55,122 nt of DNA from Verrucomicrobiota bacterium (GTDB taxonomy: Bacteria; Verrucomicrobiota; Verrucomicrobiia; Opitutales; Opitutaceae), in the NCBI GenBank assembly GCA_028293545.1, contig JAQGOP010000033.1:1-55122 (forward strand), in the 5' to 3' direction. Made by a program: the position numbers and the translations under genes. Below, piece by piece: positions 8,084 through 17,228 of the stretch; position 1 is the stretch's first letter, and each line of letters begins with the position of its first letter. The notes beneath the pieces are model-generated. The model saw nothing but the letters and a program-made list of their open reading frames with translations, ran no database searches and was not told where the DNA came from.

Positions 8084-11000
8084 ATGAACTGGATCCAGCA
8101 ACACGCCCGCTCGATCATCTTCCTGATCGCGACCCTCGTGGTCGCCGGGATCGTCAGCACATTCAACCTGCCGGTGGCGCTTTTCCCGCAGGTGGATTTT
8201 CCCCGCATCCGTGTGAACGTGGATTCGGGCGACCGACCTGCGGAGCAAATGCTCATCGAGGTCACCTACAAGCTGGAGGACGCCGTTCGCGCGCTTCCCG
8301 GCATTCAGGGCATTCGCTCGACCACCAGCCGCGGCAGCGCGGAACTCTCCGTCAATTTCGCGTGGGGCACCGACACGGTTTCGGCGCTGCTCCAGGTCCA
8401 GTCGGCCATCAACAACATCCTGCCGACGCTCCCGACCGGGACCACCTTCAATGCGCAGCGCATGAGCCCGACGGTCTTTCCCGTGATCGGGTTCAGCCTC
8501 ACGTCGCCCACGCGTTCGCTCACGGAGCTGCGCGACATTGCCTATTATCAGCTGCGGCCGTTGCTCTCGACGGTGACCGGCACCGCGTCCGTCGCGGTCC
8601 AAGGCGGCGACATCGAGGAATTCCGCGTCACGGTCGATCCGGCTAAACTGCAGGCCCTCAACCTGACCCTGGGTGACATCGCGAAAGCCGTGTCGGCGGC
8701 GAATGTCCTCGTGGCGGTGGGGCGGATCGAGGATCACGACAAACTTTACCTGAGCGTTTCGGATACGCGCTTCGCCGACTTGAATCAGATTGCCACGGCG
8801 GTCGTGCGCGCCGGCCCGAACGGTGTCGTGCTGTTGGGCGACCTCGCGAAGATCGAGCGTTCGACCCAGCCGCAGTGGATCGCGGTGACGGCCGACGGCA
8901 AGAAGGCAGTGCTGTTCCAAGTTTATCAACAGCCCAACGGCAACACCGTGCAGATCTCGACCGACGTGAAGGCGCTGCTGGCGCAGGAGAAGGCGCGGCT
9001 TCCGGCCGATGTCCAGATCAAGAGCTGGTACGACCAGAGCGAGCTGATCATGTCGTCCGAGAACAGCACGCGCGACGCGGTGCTGGTCGGCGTCGGGCTC
9101 GCCGCGGTCATCCTGTTTTTATTCCTGCGCAACTGGAAGATCACGCTCATCGCGACGCTCGCGGTCCCGGCGGCGCTCGGCGCCACCATGGTGCTGCTGA
9201 ATGTCCTCCACATGAGCCTCAACATCATGACGCTGGGCGGCATGGCGGCGGCGGTCGGCCTGATTATCGACGACGCCATTGTGGTGGTGGAACACATCAT
9301 GCGACGGTTGGGCTCCGGCCAAGGCACGGAACGCGAGCGAATCCTGCAGGCCAGCCGGGAAGTCGCGGGCCCGCTGACCGGCTCTTCGGCGGCGACGATT
9401 GTGATCTTCCTGCCGCTCGCATTTCTGAGCGGAGTCACCGGCGCCTTCTTCAAGGCGCTGTCGCTGACGATGGCGTCGAGTTTGTTGATCTCATATCTTA
9501 TCGCACTGATGGTGCTCCCCATCCTGGCTTCACGGTTGCTGAAGCGGGGTGACGCCGAACGGCTTGAGAAAGTGGGCGGATTGATGGAGCGCATCCACCG
9601 TGGTTACTCGCGCTGCGTGCACTGGCTGCTCCGGCATGCCTGGCTTGTGGTGTTGGGCATCGTCCCGATCCTGGCTCTCGGATATTTTGCCAGCAAACAG
9701 GTCCAATCGGGATTCATGCCGCTGATGGACGAGGGCGGATTCATCCTGGATTATCGCAGCGCGCCGGGGACTTCGTTGGCCGAAACCAACCGGCTTCTCG
9801 GCCAGGTTGAAAAAATCATCCAGTCCATCCCGGAAGTGGACACCTACTCACGCCGCACCGGAACGGGACTGGGCGGTGGACTTTCGGAAGCCAACTCCGG
9901 GGATTTCTTCATTCGCCTCAAGCCACCGCCGCGGCGCGTAATCGACGAGGTGATGAACGAAGTGCGCAACCGGGTCCAGGAAACCGTGCCCGGCCTGCAG
10001 ATCGAAACCGCGCAGTTGATGGAAGACCTGATCGGCGACCTCACGTCGGTCCCTCAGCCGATCGAGATCAAATTATTCTGCGAGAATCAGACGATCCTCG
10101 AGCAGGCGGCAAAAAAAGTTCAGCTCGCGATCGAAAAAGTAAACGGGGTGGTCGGGGTGAAAAGCGGCATCGTGCTCGCCGGCGACGCGCTCCAAATCGA
10201 GATCGACCGCGTCCAGGCCGCGCTGGAAGGCGTGGATCCGGATGCGATCACCACCGCCCTGAACGCGGCGCTCTCCGGTTCCGTGACGACCAGCATCCAA
10301 CAGGGACCCAAGCTGGTTGGCGTGCGCGTGTGGTTGCCGAAAGATACGCGAGCGAACATCGACGTGATCGGGGACTTGCGCCTGCGGGCGCCGGACGGCC
10401 ATCTCTTTCCCTTGAAGCGGGTGGCGCAGCTGATTCCCGCCATCGGCCAGCCGGAAATTGCGCGCGAGAATTTGAAACGCATGGTGGGCGTGACGGGCCG
10501 GCTCAGCGGCCGCGATCTCGGGTCCACGGTGGCGGAGATTCAAAGCACGGTGCTCGCGAAGCCCGGATTTCTGCCGGCGGGCGTGACCTACCAGCTGGGC
10601 GGATTGTACCAACAGCAGCAGATCGCGTTTCGCGGGCTCACGGTCGTCCTGCTCGCGGCGGTCGTGCTGGTGTTTCTGCTTCTCCTCTTCCTGTACGAAA
10701 GCTTCAAGGTCGCGTTCGCGCTGCTGGCGATGCCGCTGCTCGCGGTGCCGTGCGTTTACGTGGGGCTTTGGCTCACGGGGACGGAGTTCAATATCACGTC
10801 GAACATGGGCATGACGATGATCGTCGGCATCGTGACGGAAGTGGCCATTTTCTACTTTTCCGAATTTCGTGATGGGACGGAAGGCGAGGAGGGCGACAAC
10901 CGTTACGTGAGTGCGGGCATCAATCGCATGCGGCCTATCGCGATGACGACCTTCGCGGCAATTCTCGCGCTGGCGCCGCTCGCCTTCGGCATCGGACAGG

Positions 11001-11128
11001 GATCAGCCATGCTGCAACCGCTCGCGATCGCCATCATCTCCGGCCTGATCGTGCAGATGCCGCTCGTGCTGATCGTGCTGCCTGGATTGCTGCGGCTCCT
11101 GCGCGTGGGAAATCCCAAGGCCGCCTGA
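8084..11128 (+). CDS. RND efflux pump, inner-membrane permease subunit
   Basis: 1014 residues, the usual length for AcrB/CusA-type pumps. The first helix (SIIFLIATLVVAGIVS) is followed by the family phrase LPVALFPQVDFPRI. Two porter regions and twelve predicted helices follow. Helix 4 carries the proton-relay pair D396-D397 in VGLIIDDAIVVVE, and the second half has the matching GMTMIVGIVTEVAIFYF helix where the Lys/Asp partners normally sit. The sequence does not show the Met ladder of copper/silver pumps clearly, so the substrate (drug, metal or metabolite) is unknown. It is last in the sigma-TolC-adaptor-RND operon. I see no clear terminator behind it. Confidence 0.9.
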   Translation: MNWIQQHARSIIFLIATLVVAGIVSTFNLPVALFPQVDFPRIRVNVDSGDRPAEQMLIEVTYKLEDAVRALPGIQGIRSTTSRGSAELSVNFAWGTDTVSALLQVQSAINNILPTLPTGTTFNAQRMSPTVFPVIGFSLTSPTRSLTELRDIAYYQLRPLLSTVTGTASVAVQGGDIEEFRVTVDPAKLQALNLTLGDIAKAVSAANVLVAVGRIEDHDKLYLSVSDTRFADLNQIATAVVRAGPNGVVLLGDLAKIERSTQPQWIAVTADGKKAVLFQVYQQPNGNTVQISTDVKALLAQEKARLPADVQIKSWYDQSELIMSSENSTRDAVLVGVGLAAVILFLFLRNWKITLIATLAVPAALGATMVLLNVLHMSLNIMTLGGMAAAVGLIIDDAIVVVEHIMRRLGSGQGTERERILQASREVAGPLTGSSAATIVIFLPLAFLSGVTGAFFKALSLTMASSLLISYLIALMVLPILASRLLKRGDAERLEKVGGLMERIHRGYSRCVHWLLRHAWLVVLGIVPILALGYFASKQVQSGFMPLMDEGGFILDYRSAPGTSLAETNRLLGQVEKIIQSIPEVDTYSRRTGTGLGGGLSEANSGDFFIRLKPPPRRVIDEVMNEVRNRVQETVPGLQIETAQLMEDLIGDLTSVPQPIEIKLFCENQTILEQAAKKVQLAIEKVNGVVGVKSGIVLAGDALQIEIDRVQAALEGVDPDAITTALNAALSGSVTTSIQQGPKLVGVRVWLPKDTRANIDVIGDLRLRAPDGHLFPLKRVAQLIPAIGQPEIARENLKRMVGVTGRLSGRDLGSTVAEIQSTVLAKPGFLPAGVTYQLGGLYQQQQIAFRGLTVVLLAAVVLVFLLLLFLYESFKVAFALLAMPLLAVPCVYVGLWLTGTEFNITSNMGMTMIVGIVTEVAIFYFSEFRDGTEGEEGDNRYVSAGINRMRPIAMTTFAAILALAPLAFGIGQGSAMLQPLAIAIISGLIVQMPLVLIVLPGLLRLLRVGNPKAA

Positions 11129-11169
11129 GAAAGTTCGAAGTGCAGGCTGGGTGCTCACTCGCATGACCT

Positions 11170-11500
11170 CTAACCGCGTTCCGGTCTATCCAGTCCTGTC
11201 ATTGCGAGGAGGCTGGGTTGGCAGCCGGCGCGGCCATCCAGCTGAAATCCCGTTGGAGGGCGGCGAATTCCCCCTGGAGACGGCGCGCCGGCCGAATACC
11301 GCAGTGGTCGGACGTCGAGTTTTTCCGCCACTTTTATTTGGAGATCGCGCGCGGTGATGCGCGGAGCGACGACGACGACAGGCTGCATAGTGTCGCCCGG
11401 TTCGGAATAGCTCGGGAACGTTGAAGCTGCTGCGTGCGTGCGGTGTGGTCGCGAGCGCAAGACACGGCATCGCGAGGAGGAAGAGTGTTCTAGGATTCAC
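11170..11500 (-). pseudogene. Frameshifted secreted-protein remnant
   Basis: A GTG at 11500 opens a credible signal peptide (NPRTLFLLAMPCLALATTP). The sensible continuation, SYSEPGDTMQPVVVVAPRIT and DLQIKVAEKL, is in another minus-strand frame, so a frameshift separates leader and mature part. After about 60 residues the frame runs into Pro/Gly/Arg-rich sequence that looks like repeat DNA, so the 3' end is lost too. It lies 72 bases downstream of the 131-residue secreted-protein gene. Function not recognised. Confidence 0.45.
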
Positions 11501-11572
11501 ATCGTGAATCTACTACTGCGCGGTGCTCGCTCCAATTGGACCTTGTCCTATTCGGGTTCGCCCCGTGGCCCA

Positions 11573-11968
11573 TCACCGGAGGAAGGTGAGGCCCGAATGG
11601 ACGAAACCGAAACCTTGCGGACCATTGGATAATTGCAGCGAAAGGTTGGTGGGGGTTTTCCGGGCGAGCTGATGATAGAGGGTGCCCGTCGTGAGAAAAC
11701 TCGAATCGGGTGCGGTGATCGCGGTTGGGAACGGGTCATTGAATCGCGGGGCTTGGACTGGAAAAAGCGCGGACGTGATCGGGTCGCGCAGGATCGGCGA
11801 GAAGGTGCTCGCATGGTTGAGGTTCTTCGCATCGGCCTGCAGCTCGGCCGTGATTTCGCTTTGCAGCGTGGTCTGGGTTGGGTGGTTCGCGGACGGCGTA
11901 GTTTGGCCGCGAGCGAGAGTCATAACCGCGGAGACGATCATGAACGTTGAAATAATTTTGGTTTTCAT
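11573..11968 (-). CDS. Hypothetical secreted protein
   Basis: 131 residues beginning with a clean signal peptide (MKTKIISTFMIVSAVMTLARG), which argues for the start at 11968 rather than the longer open frame. The mature part is rich in Thr, Ser, Pro and Leu (LQADAKNLNHASTFSPILRD) with no motif I recognise and no membrane segment. It is followed on the same strand by a frameshifted secreted-protein remnant, and the two may once have formed an operon. Codon use is less GC-biased than in neighbouring genes. It may be a young or decaying gene. Confidence 0.5.
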   Translation of the reverse strand: MKTKIISTFMIVSAVMTLARGQTTPSANHPTQTTLQSEITAELQADAKNLNHASTFSPILRDPITSALFPVQAPRFNDPFPTAITAPDSSFLTTGTLYHQLARKTPTNLSLQLSNGPQGFGFVHSGLTFLR

Positions 11969-12144
11969 AGTGGCATCGGGTGATCCGACGGCCGCTACGA
12001 TAAGCCAACTCGCGTAAAAAAATATCGGACCTTGGTCCCGGTGAGTGCGAAAGCCCGCGAGATCCGTGGCAGAAGCGGAGTAGGGCCAAAGTCCAATAGC
12101 GCGCCGCTCGCTGCGGTGATATCGTCGGAGGAAAGAAAACACCG

Positions 12145-12888
12145 ATGCATCTCTGGGCCCATTATGCTCCGACCGTCCTGGCCTCGTTTCTCGCGGCCCT
12201 CGTCGAATTCGTCGAGGCGCTGACGATCGTCCTCGCCGTGGGCCTGACCCGCGGCTGGCGCTCATCGCTTTTGGGCGCGGCCGCTGGCGTGATTCTGCTG
12301 GCTTTGCTCGTGGCGTGCTTTGGTTCGGCGCTGAAGGCCATCCCGCTCCAGTCGCTGCAGCTGGTGGTTGGAATCCTTCTCCTGCTCTTCGGCATGCGCT
12401 GGCTGCGCAAAGCGATTCTGCGCTCGGCGGGCATCATCGGCCTGCACGATGAGGAAGCGGCCTATGCGCGGGAAACGGGGAGACTGCAGTCGCAAGGGCA
12501 AACCCGGCCAGCTTTCGACAAACTTGGTTTCCTGACGAGTTTCAAGGCGACGATCATCGAGGGACTCGAGGTGGTGTTCATCGTCATCGCGGTCGGCTCG
12601 ACCAGCGCCACGTTGCTGCCGGCGGCGATCGGCGCGGCGGCGGCGGGGCTCGGCGTGATCATCCTGGGCGTGGCCCTGCGCGCGCCGCTTTCCCAAGTCC
12701 CGGAAAACACCTTGAAGTTCACGGTGGGGCTGATTCTCACGTGCTTCGGGGTCTTCTGGATTGGGGAGGGGCTTTCCTTTCCGTGGCCGGGGGCTGACTG
12801 GGCGTTGCTCCTGATGTTCGTCGTGCTGTTCGGCGTTTCGCGCCTCGGCGTGCGGTGGCTCGGCCGCCGGAACGTCGTTTCCCGATGA
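12145..12888 (+). CDS. Polytopic membrane protein, COG4280-like, with two ExxE motifs
   Basis: 247 residues with about seven hydrophobic helices and a Shine-Dalgarno-like GGAGGAAAG just before the ATG. The two halves are internally similar. Helix 1 has EFVEALTIVLAVG (E21, E24) and a later helix has EGLEVVFIVIAVG (E139, E142), linked by a polar loop (about 100-128). Paired acidic motifs in duplicated half-units are a hallmark of cation transporters such as FTR1 and the GDT1/UPF0016 group, so a metal-ion carrier is a reasonable guess. I know the family only as uncharacterised. Its stop overlaps the next small gene by ATGA. Confidence 0.6.
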   Translation: MHLWAHYAPTVLASFLAALVEFVEALTIVLAVGLTRGWRSSLLGAAAGVILLALLVACFGSALKAIPLQSLQLVVGILLLLFGMRWLRKAILRSAGIIGLHDEEAAYARETGRLQSQGQTRPAFDKLGFLTSFKATIIEGLEVVFIVIAVGSTSATLLPAAIGAAAAGLGVIILGVALRAPLSQVPENTLKFTVGLILTCFGVFWIGEGLSFPWPGADWALLLMFVVLFGVSRLGVRWLGRRNVVSR

Positions 12889-13142
12889 AAATCTTGATCG
12901 GCATCCTCCGGGAAATTTTGGGCCTCTTCGTGGAGGACCTCGGCTATTCCATCGTGATCGGACTTTGGGTCGGATTCGTCGCCGCCTTCTTGTCCCGGGG
13001 CCAAGTCAGTTTATCTTGGCGGGGTCCGGTGCTCTTCCTTGGCGTAGTGCTGGTCCTCCTGGAGAATGTCACCCGTTCGCTTCGCCGAGGAAAAGTTCAA
13101 TCCGTTGAAACCCGTTGCGAAAATCGAACGAAGACTTCTTGA
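12885..13142 (+). CDS. Small membrane protein coupled to the COG4280-like gene
   Basis: 85 residues with two hydrophobic segments (SIVIGLWVGFVAAFL and GPVLFLGVVLVLLENV), a basic loop between them and a basic tail. The ATG at 12885 overlaps the preceding stop as ATGA. An in-frame ATG at 12855 would add ten Arg/Pro-rich residues that look like read-through of the upstream gene. Coupling suggests it is an accessory subunit of the upstream membrane protein. No homologous family recognised. Confidence 0.6.
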   Translation: MKILIGILREILGLFVEDLGYSIVIGLWVGFVAAFLSRGQVSLSWRGPVLFLGVVLVLLENVTRSLRRGKVQSVETRCENRTKTS

Positions 13143-13146
13143 AATC

Positions 13147-13329
13147 GTGAAAATCCTTTTTACGGCTCTCGCCGCGTTGACCCTTCTGGCGTCGGGTGTT
13201 TTCGCGACTGAAACACTGAGGGACCTCGTCGATGAACTGGAAAATTTATTTGTCGGAAGTGGGATCGAGGCAGTCGATGATAATATTTGTGGCCCGGCCC
13301 GAGGTTTGCGTGCTTCGCACCTACTGTGA
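13147..13329 (+). pseudogene. Truncated secreted-protein gene (signal peptide part)
   Basis: A GTG at 13147 opens a strong signal peptide (KILFTALAALTLLASGVFA) followed by an acidic helix (ETLRDLVDELENLFVGSG) and then a Cys/Arg-rich tail ending in TGA. The abrupt change of composition after about residue 48 suggests truncation. A remnant of a helical C-terminus lies 50 bases downstream in another frame. It is possibly the 5' part of the same broken gene. Confidence 0.4.
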
Positions 13330-13381
13330 CGCATTGAGATTAGCGCACTTACCTCAACTGTTCACGCATTACTAACTTAGC

Positions 13382-13520
13382 CTCGCCCTGATCGACAACT
13401 ATGCGAATGGGCTCGCGGACACGGAGAGTGATTTCGTAAAGCTCAAGGAGCTCCTGAAAGACACGCGAAAATAAACCAGCTGTTCACGCGGATGCTCGAG
13501 ATTCTCACGAAGGAAAAACC
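13382..13520 (+). pseudogene. Helical C-terminal coding remnant(s) before the dioxygenase gene
   Basis: The frame from 13382 reads LALIDNYANGLADTESDFVK and KLKELLKDTRK before TAA (13472-13474). The adjoining frame then reads NQLFTRMLEILTKEKP and ends at a TGA (13521-13523 region) overlapping the ATG of the dioxygenase gene as ATGA. Both pieces have the composition of real protein, but no single frame joins them. The phrase FTRMLEIL is repeated after the dioxygenase gene (14340-14363), so this looks like the broken 3' end of an older gene. Confidence 0.4.
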
Positions 13521-14333
13521 ATGAACGACATCGAGAAATACGAATTCGACCGCCTGGGTTACCTGGTTCTTCCCGCCCTGCTGGGAGCGGATGAGGTGAC
13601 GCGCCTGGCCCGCGCGATCGACGAGCTGGAAGCGCACGCCTTGGCTCGCGTCGCCGAGCCGCCGCGCAAGAAGAGCGCGTGGGGACCGGAATATCACGCG
13701 AACGCCGAAAAAGGCTATTTTGTTTCCGGAGAACGCAAAGAGGGCTCGACGTTGATCATCGAGGATTTCTTCAATGCCGACCCGGCCTTTGATTTCCTCG
13801 TCAACCACCCGCAGACCATGGACTACATTGGCGGCATCGTGCAGGAGCGGCCGACGATCAACAACTCGGAGGTGCGCATCCGTTATAAGGGCAACCAGAG
13901 CGGGACGCACATGGGCGGACCGATCACTGGCAAGTACCGCTACAGCTACAATGCCAAGGGCATCGACTGCATGATGGTGCGCATGATCTATTTTACGCAC
14001 GACGTGAGTCCGGAGGACGGTCCGTTCTGCGTCGTGCCCGCGACGCACAAGAGCAGCCTCGTTTCGCCCTACGGCACAACCGACGCCGATGCCGAGCCCG
14101 GCATGCTGTCGTTGCCGGTCAAGGCGGGTGACGCGATCCTCTTCACCGAGAACCTGCGTCACGGCGGCCGGTCGATTCGCTCGGGCCGGACGCGCAAGAC
14201 ACTCCATGTGGGCTATGGCCCGTTCTGGATGAAGTCGCAGAATATCGCCACGATGGACGAGGAGCAGAGCATCCTGGCGGGGACCCTCGCACGGTACACG
14301 CCGGAGCAGCGGGCGTTGTTCCGGAGCTGGTGA
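13521..14333 (+). CDS. Phytanoyl-CoA dioxygenase-like (PhyH) protein with H-x-G motif
   Basis: 270 residues, full length for the PhyH branch of Fe(II)/2-oxoglutarate oxygenases, with AAGGA upstream of the ATG. The N-terminus has the family phrase FDRLGYLVLPALL. The double-stranded beta-helix region has DCMMVRMIYFTHDV and SPEDGPFCVVPATHKSS. The distal iron His is H214 (ENLRHGG) and the 2-oxoglutarate Arg is probably R225. At the proximal position the sequence is T-H130-M-G132, so the usual Asp of HxD is Gly. In SyrB2- and WelO5-type halogenases this change opens a site for chloride, but in this family it may simply be a subgroup trait. Substrate unknown. Confidence 0.8.
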   Translation: MNDIEKYEFDRLGYLVLPALLGADEVTRLARAIDELEAHALARVAEPPRKKSAWGPEYHANAEKGYFVSGERKEGSTLIIEDFFNADPAFDFLVNHPQTMDYIGGIVQERPTINNSEVRIRYKGNQSGTHMGGPITGKYRYSYNAKGIDCMMVRMIYFTHDVSPEDGPFCVVPATHKSSLVSPYGTTDADAEPGMLSLPVKAGDAILFTENLRHGGRSIRSGRTRKTLHVGYGPFWMKSQNIATMDEEQSILAGTLARYTPEQRALFRSW

Positions 14334-14565
14334 GTCAGCGGTTCACGCGGATGCTGGAAATTTTGTACATGTAGTAAATGTAGATTTTTAGGGTCTGTCC
14401 CGAATTCCGGTTGCTGCTCCTTCGGCGGGCACTAATCGGTTTTCATCGGGCGGCGGGACGACGATCGGACGAGAGGCTTGTGCGACCATGTCTGCGTGAG
14501 AGTGCTCATAGATTTTGTGGTTTTCGATTTTGGAGGCAGGCCTCGAGCGCGCGAACTTGGGTTAA

Positions 14566-15114
<549 letters not shown>

Positions 15115-15229
15115 TGCAGAAGGGCACCGCCGATGGGGTTGATTGGCAACGTTGACCCGCTTCAAGGCTGGTAACGTCTACCCTGGATAGCGCAACGCTG
15201 TGCCAAGGTCCTCGATGCCGTAGCTGTTC

Positions 15230-15844
15230 TTAATCGTCTTCGATTTCGGGCGGCTTGATGGCGGTGAGCAGGCGGTCGAGTTCCGCCTGGGTCGGGTTGC
15301 GGATCGTGCGGACGGTCATGATGGCTTCGCCCGCGGGAAGCGGGACTTTGGTTGGAGCATCGACCGACAGGCCCAGCACCGCGGCGGCCAGGGGAGAGTT
15401 GTGCGGTAAACATTCGATCCCCGACTCTGGGTCGCTGGCGGTCTCGCCATGTGTGGTCACGAGAAACATGAACCGGTGCTTTCGGTTCGTCGCCACGTCC
15501 TGCTTCTCGATCGTTGCCACGTGCCCCAATAGCAGTGTGTGCGTCGGTTTGGTGAGCCACGTAACGGGATCGACTTCGATGAAACTATTGCGGGCGACAA
15601 AACGATCGAGCGCCGTCATCTTACGATCCACGGCGCGAATGGCCTCCTTGGCCGCCTTGAACCCGAAGTTCTCGCGGAGATCGCCTTGGCTGTGCGCCTC
15701 GACCTTGTCCTTCACCAAATCAACGCGCTTGCGCTTGAGCGCCTCAAACTGCTCGGCCAGCACGCGATTGTAGCCCGGTCGCACGTAGATCGTGGTGGGA
15801 GTCGGAGCCGGGATGTGGAAAATCTTTTTTCGATGCAGGGGCAT
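15230..15844 (-). CDS. GreA/GreB-family transcript cleavage factor-like protein
   Basis: 204 residues. Residues about 25-85 form the Gre coiled coil, with the tip signature GDLRENFGFKAAKEA. The two acidic residues needed in GreA for RNA cleavage by the polymerase are kept (D55, E58). The C-terminal FKBP-like domain has GHVATIEKQ, then SPLAAAVLGLSVDAPTKV and LPAGEAIMTVRTI, matching the Gre pattern of SPLGxALLGK and PxG. It is longer than canonical GreA (about 158) because of a 24-residue N-terminal lead and a C-terminal extension. Probably a paralogue rather than the housekeeping factor. The start at 15844 excludes 78 upstream codons of non-coding character. Confidence 0.75.
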   Translation of the reverse strand: MPLHRKKIFHIPAPTPTTIYVRPGYNRVLAEQFEALKRKRVDLVKDKVEAHSQGDLRENFGFKAAKEAIRAVDRKMTALDRFVARNSFIEVDPVTWLTKPTHTLLLGHVATIEKQDVATNRKHRFMFLVTTHGETASDPESGIECLPHNSPLAAAVLGLSVDAPTKVPLPAGEAIMTVRTIRNPTQAELDRLLTAIKPPEIEDD

Positions 15845-16031
15845 GCGAGACGATAGCGCAGCATTCGAATCCGGAATGGTGACAGCCTCAAGCCATGACG
15901 GTGAACGGGATGGAGATTCGGATAACCGAAGAAATGCCATCGGACGATTCAGGCGAATTCGCCCCGTGCACGAATAGTCGGTTCGATTCTCTAACGGTGC
16001 CGGGCAGGCACTCTGACTAAGGACACGAAAA

Positions 16032-16050
16032 ATGGCCGTGTGGCGGCCAT
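16032..16050 (-). terminator. Rho-independent terminator of the VOC gene
   Basis: On the minus strand a 7-bp hairpin (ATGGCCG with CGGCCAT, five-base loop) is followed immediately by a run of five T. It lies about 45 bases beyond the stop codon of the VOC-family gene at 16096. Confidence 0.7.
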
Positions 16051-16095
16051 CACCAAGGACGGTTTTAATGTCTGTCACTCATTCCTCTTGCGGGC

Positions 16096-16581
16096 TCACC
16101 CACGACGCGCCGCTTCGATTTTCGCGACATCGATCTTCTTCATTTCCATCATCGCTTCAAAGGCGCGTTTCGCCTCCGCGCCACCGGCGGCCATCGCACT
16201 GGTGAGCGCGCGGGGAGTGATCTGCCAGGACAATCCCCAGCGATCCTTGCACCAGCCGCAGGCGCTCTCCTCGCCACCGTTGCCAACGATCGCGTTCCAG
16301 TAACGGTCGGTTTCCTCCTGCGTGTCGGTCGCGACCTGGAAGGAAAAGGCCTCGCTGTGCGTGAAATCCGGCCCGCCATTGAGGCCGAAACAGGGAATGC
16401 CGAGGACGGTGAATTCGACCGTGAGAACATCGCCCGCCTTACCCGACGGATAGTCGCCCGGTGCGTGGCGCACGGCGGTCACTTCGCTATCAGGGAATGT
16501 CGCCGCATAAAAACGCGCCGCATCCAGGGCGTCCTTATTGTACCAAAGGCAGATCGTATTTTTAGGGATCGGTTTGTTCAT
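16096..16581 (-). CDS. VOC-superfamily protein (PhnB-like)
   Basis: 161 residues, typical of the 3-demethylubiquinone-9 methyltransferase-like subset of the glyoxalase/VOC fold. It opens with PKNTICLWYNKDALDAARFY and AATFPDSEV, continues with VEFTVLGIPCFGLNGGPDF, and has SEAFSFQVATDTQEETDRYW and CGWCKDRWGLSWQITP. These proteins bind a metal or small molecule in a beta-alpha-beta pair. The original methyltransferase annotation of the family is unreliable, so no reaction is assigned. It is monocistronic, with its own terminator. Confidence 0.85.
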   Translation of the reverse strand: MNKPIPKNTICLWYNKDALDAARFYAATFPDSEVTAVRHAPGDYPSGKAGDVLTVEFTVLGIPCFGLNGGPDFTHSEAFSFQVATDTQEETDRYWNAIVGNGGEESACGWCKDRWGLSWQITPRALTSAMAAGGAEAKRAFEAMMEMKKIDVAKIEAARRG

Positions 16582-16707
16582 AAATCGATTCGACCACGAC
16601 AGGCGCGAAGGAAATAAGTTCGCCGCAATATGCCAGGCTTCACGGCGAAGACTTATCGCACGGTGTTGGGGATTGTTGAAGTTTCATTTCGCCTGACGCC
16701 GCGCCCC

Positions 16708-16884
16708 TTATGCCCGCCCGCGATAGCCGCGAAAGAATTCCCGCAAATCCTGCGCAAGTAACTCGGGTTCTTCCATCGCGGCGAAATGGCCTCCGCGCGG
16801 CATTTTCGTCCCGCGTTGTACGTTGAAAAAGCATTCCGCCCATTCCCACGGTGGGTGGCTGATGTCTTTCGGGAATATTCGCAA
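16708..16884 (-). pseudogene. Epoxide-hydrolase-like C-terminal fragment
   Basis: About 58 residues on the minus strand match the last helix-strand-helix of alpha/beta-hydrolase epoxide hydrolases: FPKDISHPPWEWAECFFNVQ, then MPRGGHFAAMEEPELLAQDL and REFFRG. The catalytic His region (GGHFAAMEEP) is present, but the nucleophile Asp and about 80 percent of the enzyme are missing. Bases 16885-17228 show no recognisable continuation or other gene. Confidence 0.65.
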
Positions 16885-17228
16885 ACTTCCCGCCAAAGTG
16901 TTCGAGGTTTTCGTCAACCCGAGATCACGACAAAATTCTGGTTCACCAAAAGTAGCGGACGACTCGAGGTCGGCAGACAGGTTTGTTGGGACGAGGAAAT
17001 ATCCGGCGTCTCAATCCCGGTGATTGAATCTCGTCGCGGATCGATTTCCGAACGGGAACAAAATCCGTATCCGGATTCGTAGATTCAGCCGGCCGCTGGC
17101 TCGGCGATGGGATCACGGTCCCCCTCGCGCGGACTGCGTGGTTCGATTGTCTCTCGGTATCGAAGACCTGTCTTTCCAGCTTTCCACGGCCCATTTCAGC
17201 ACGGGAAATCCAATCAAGAACACCCGTG

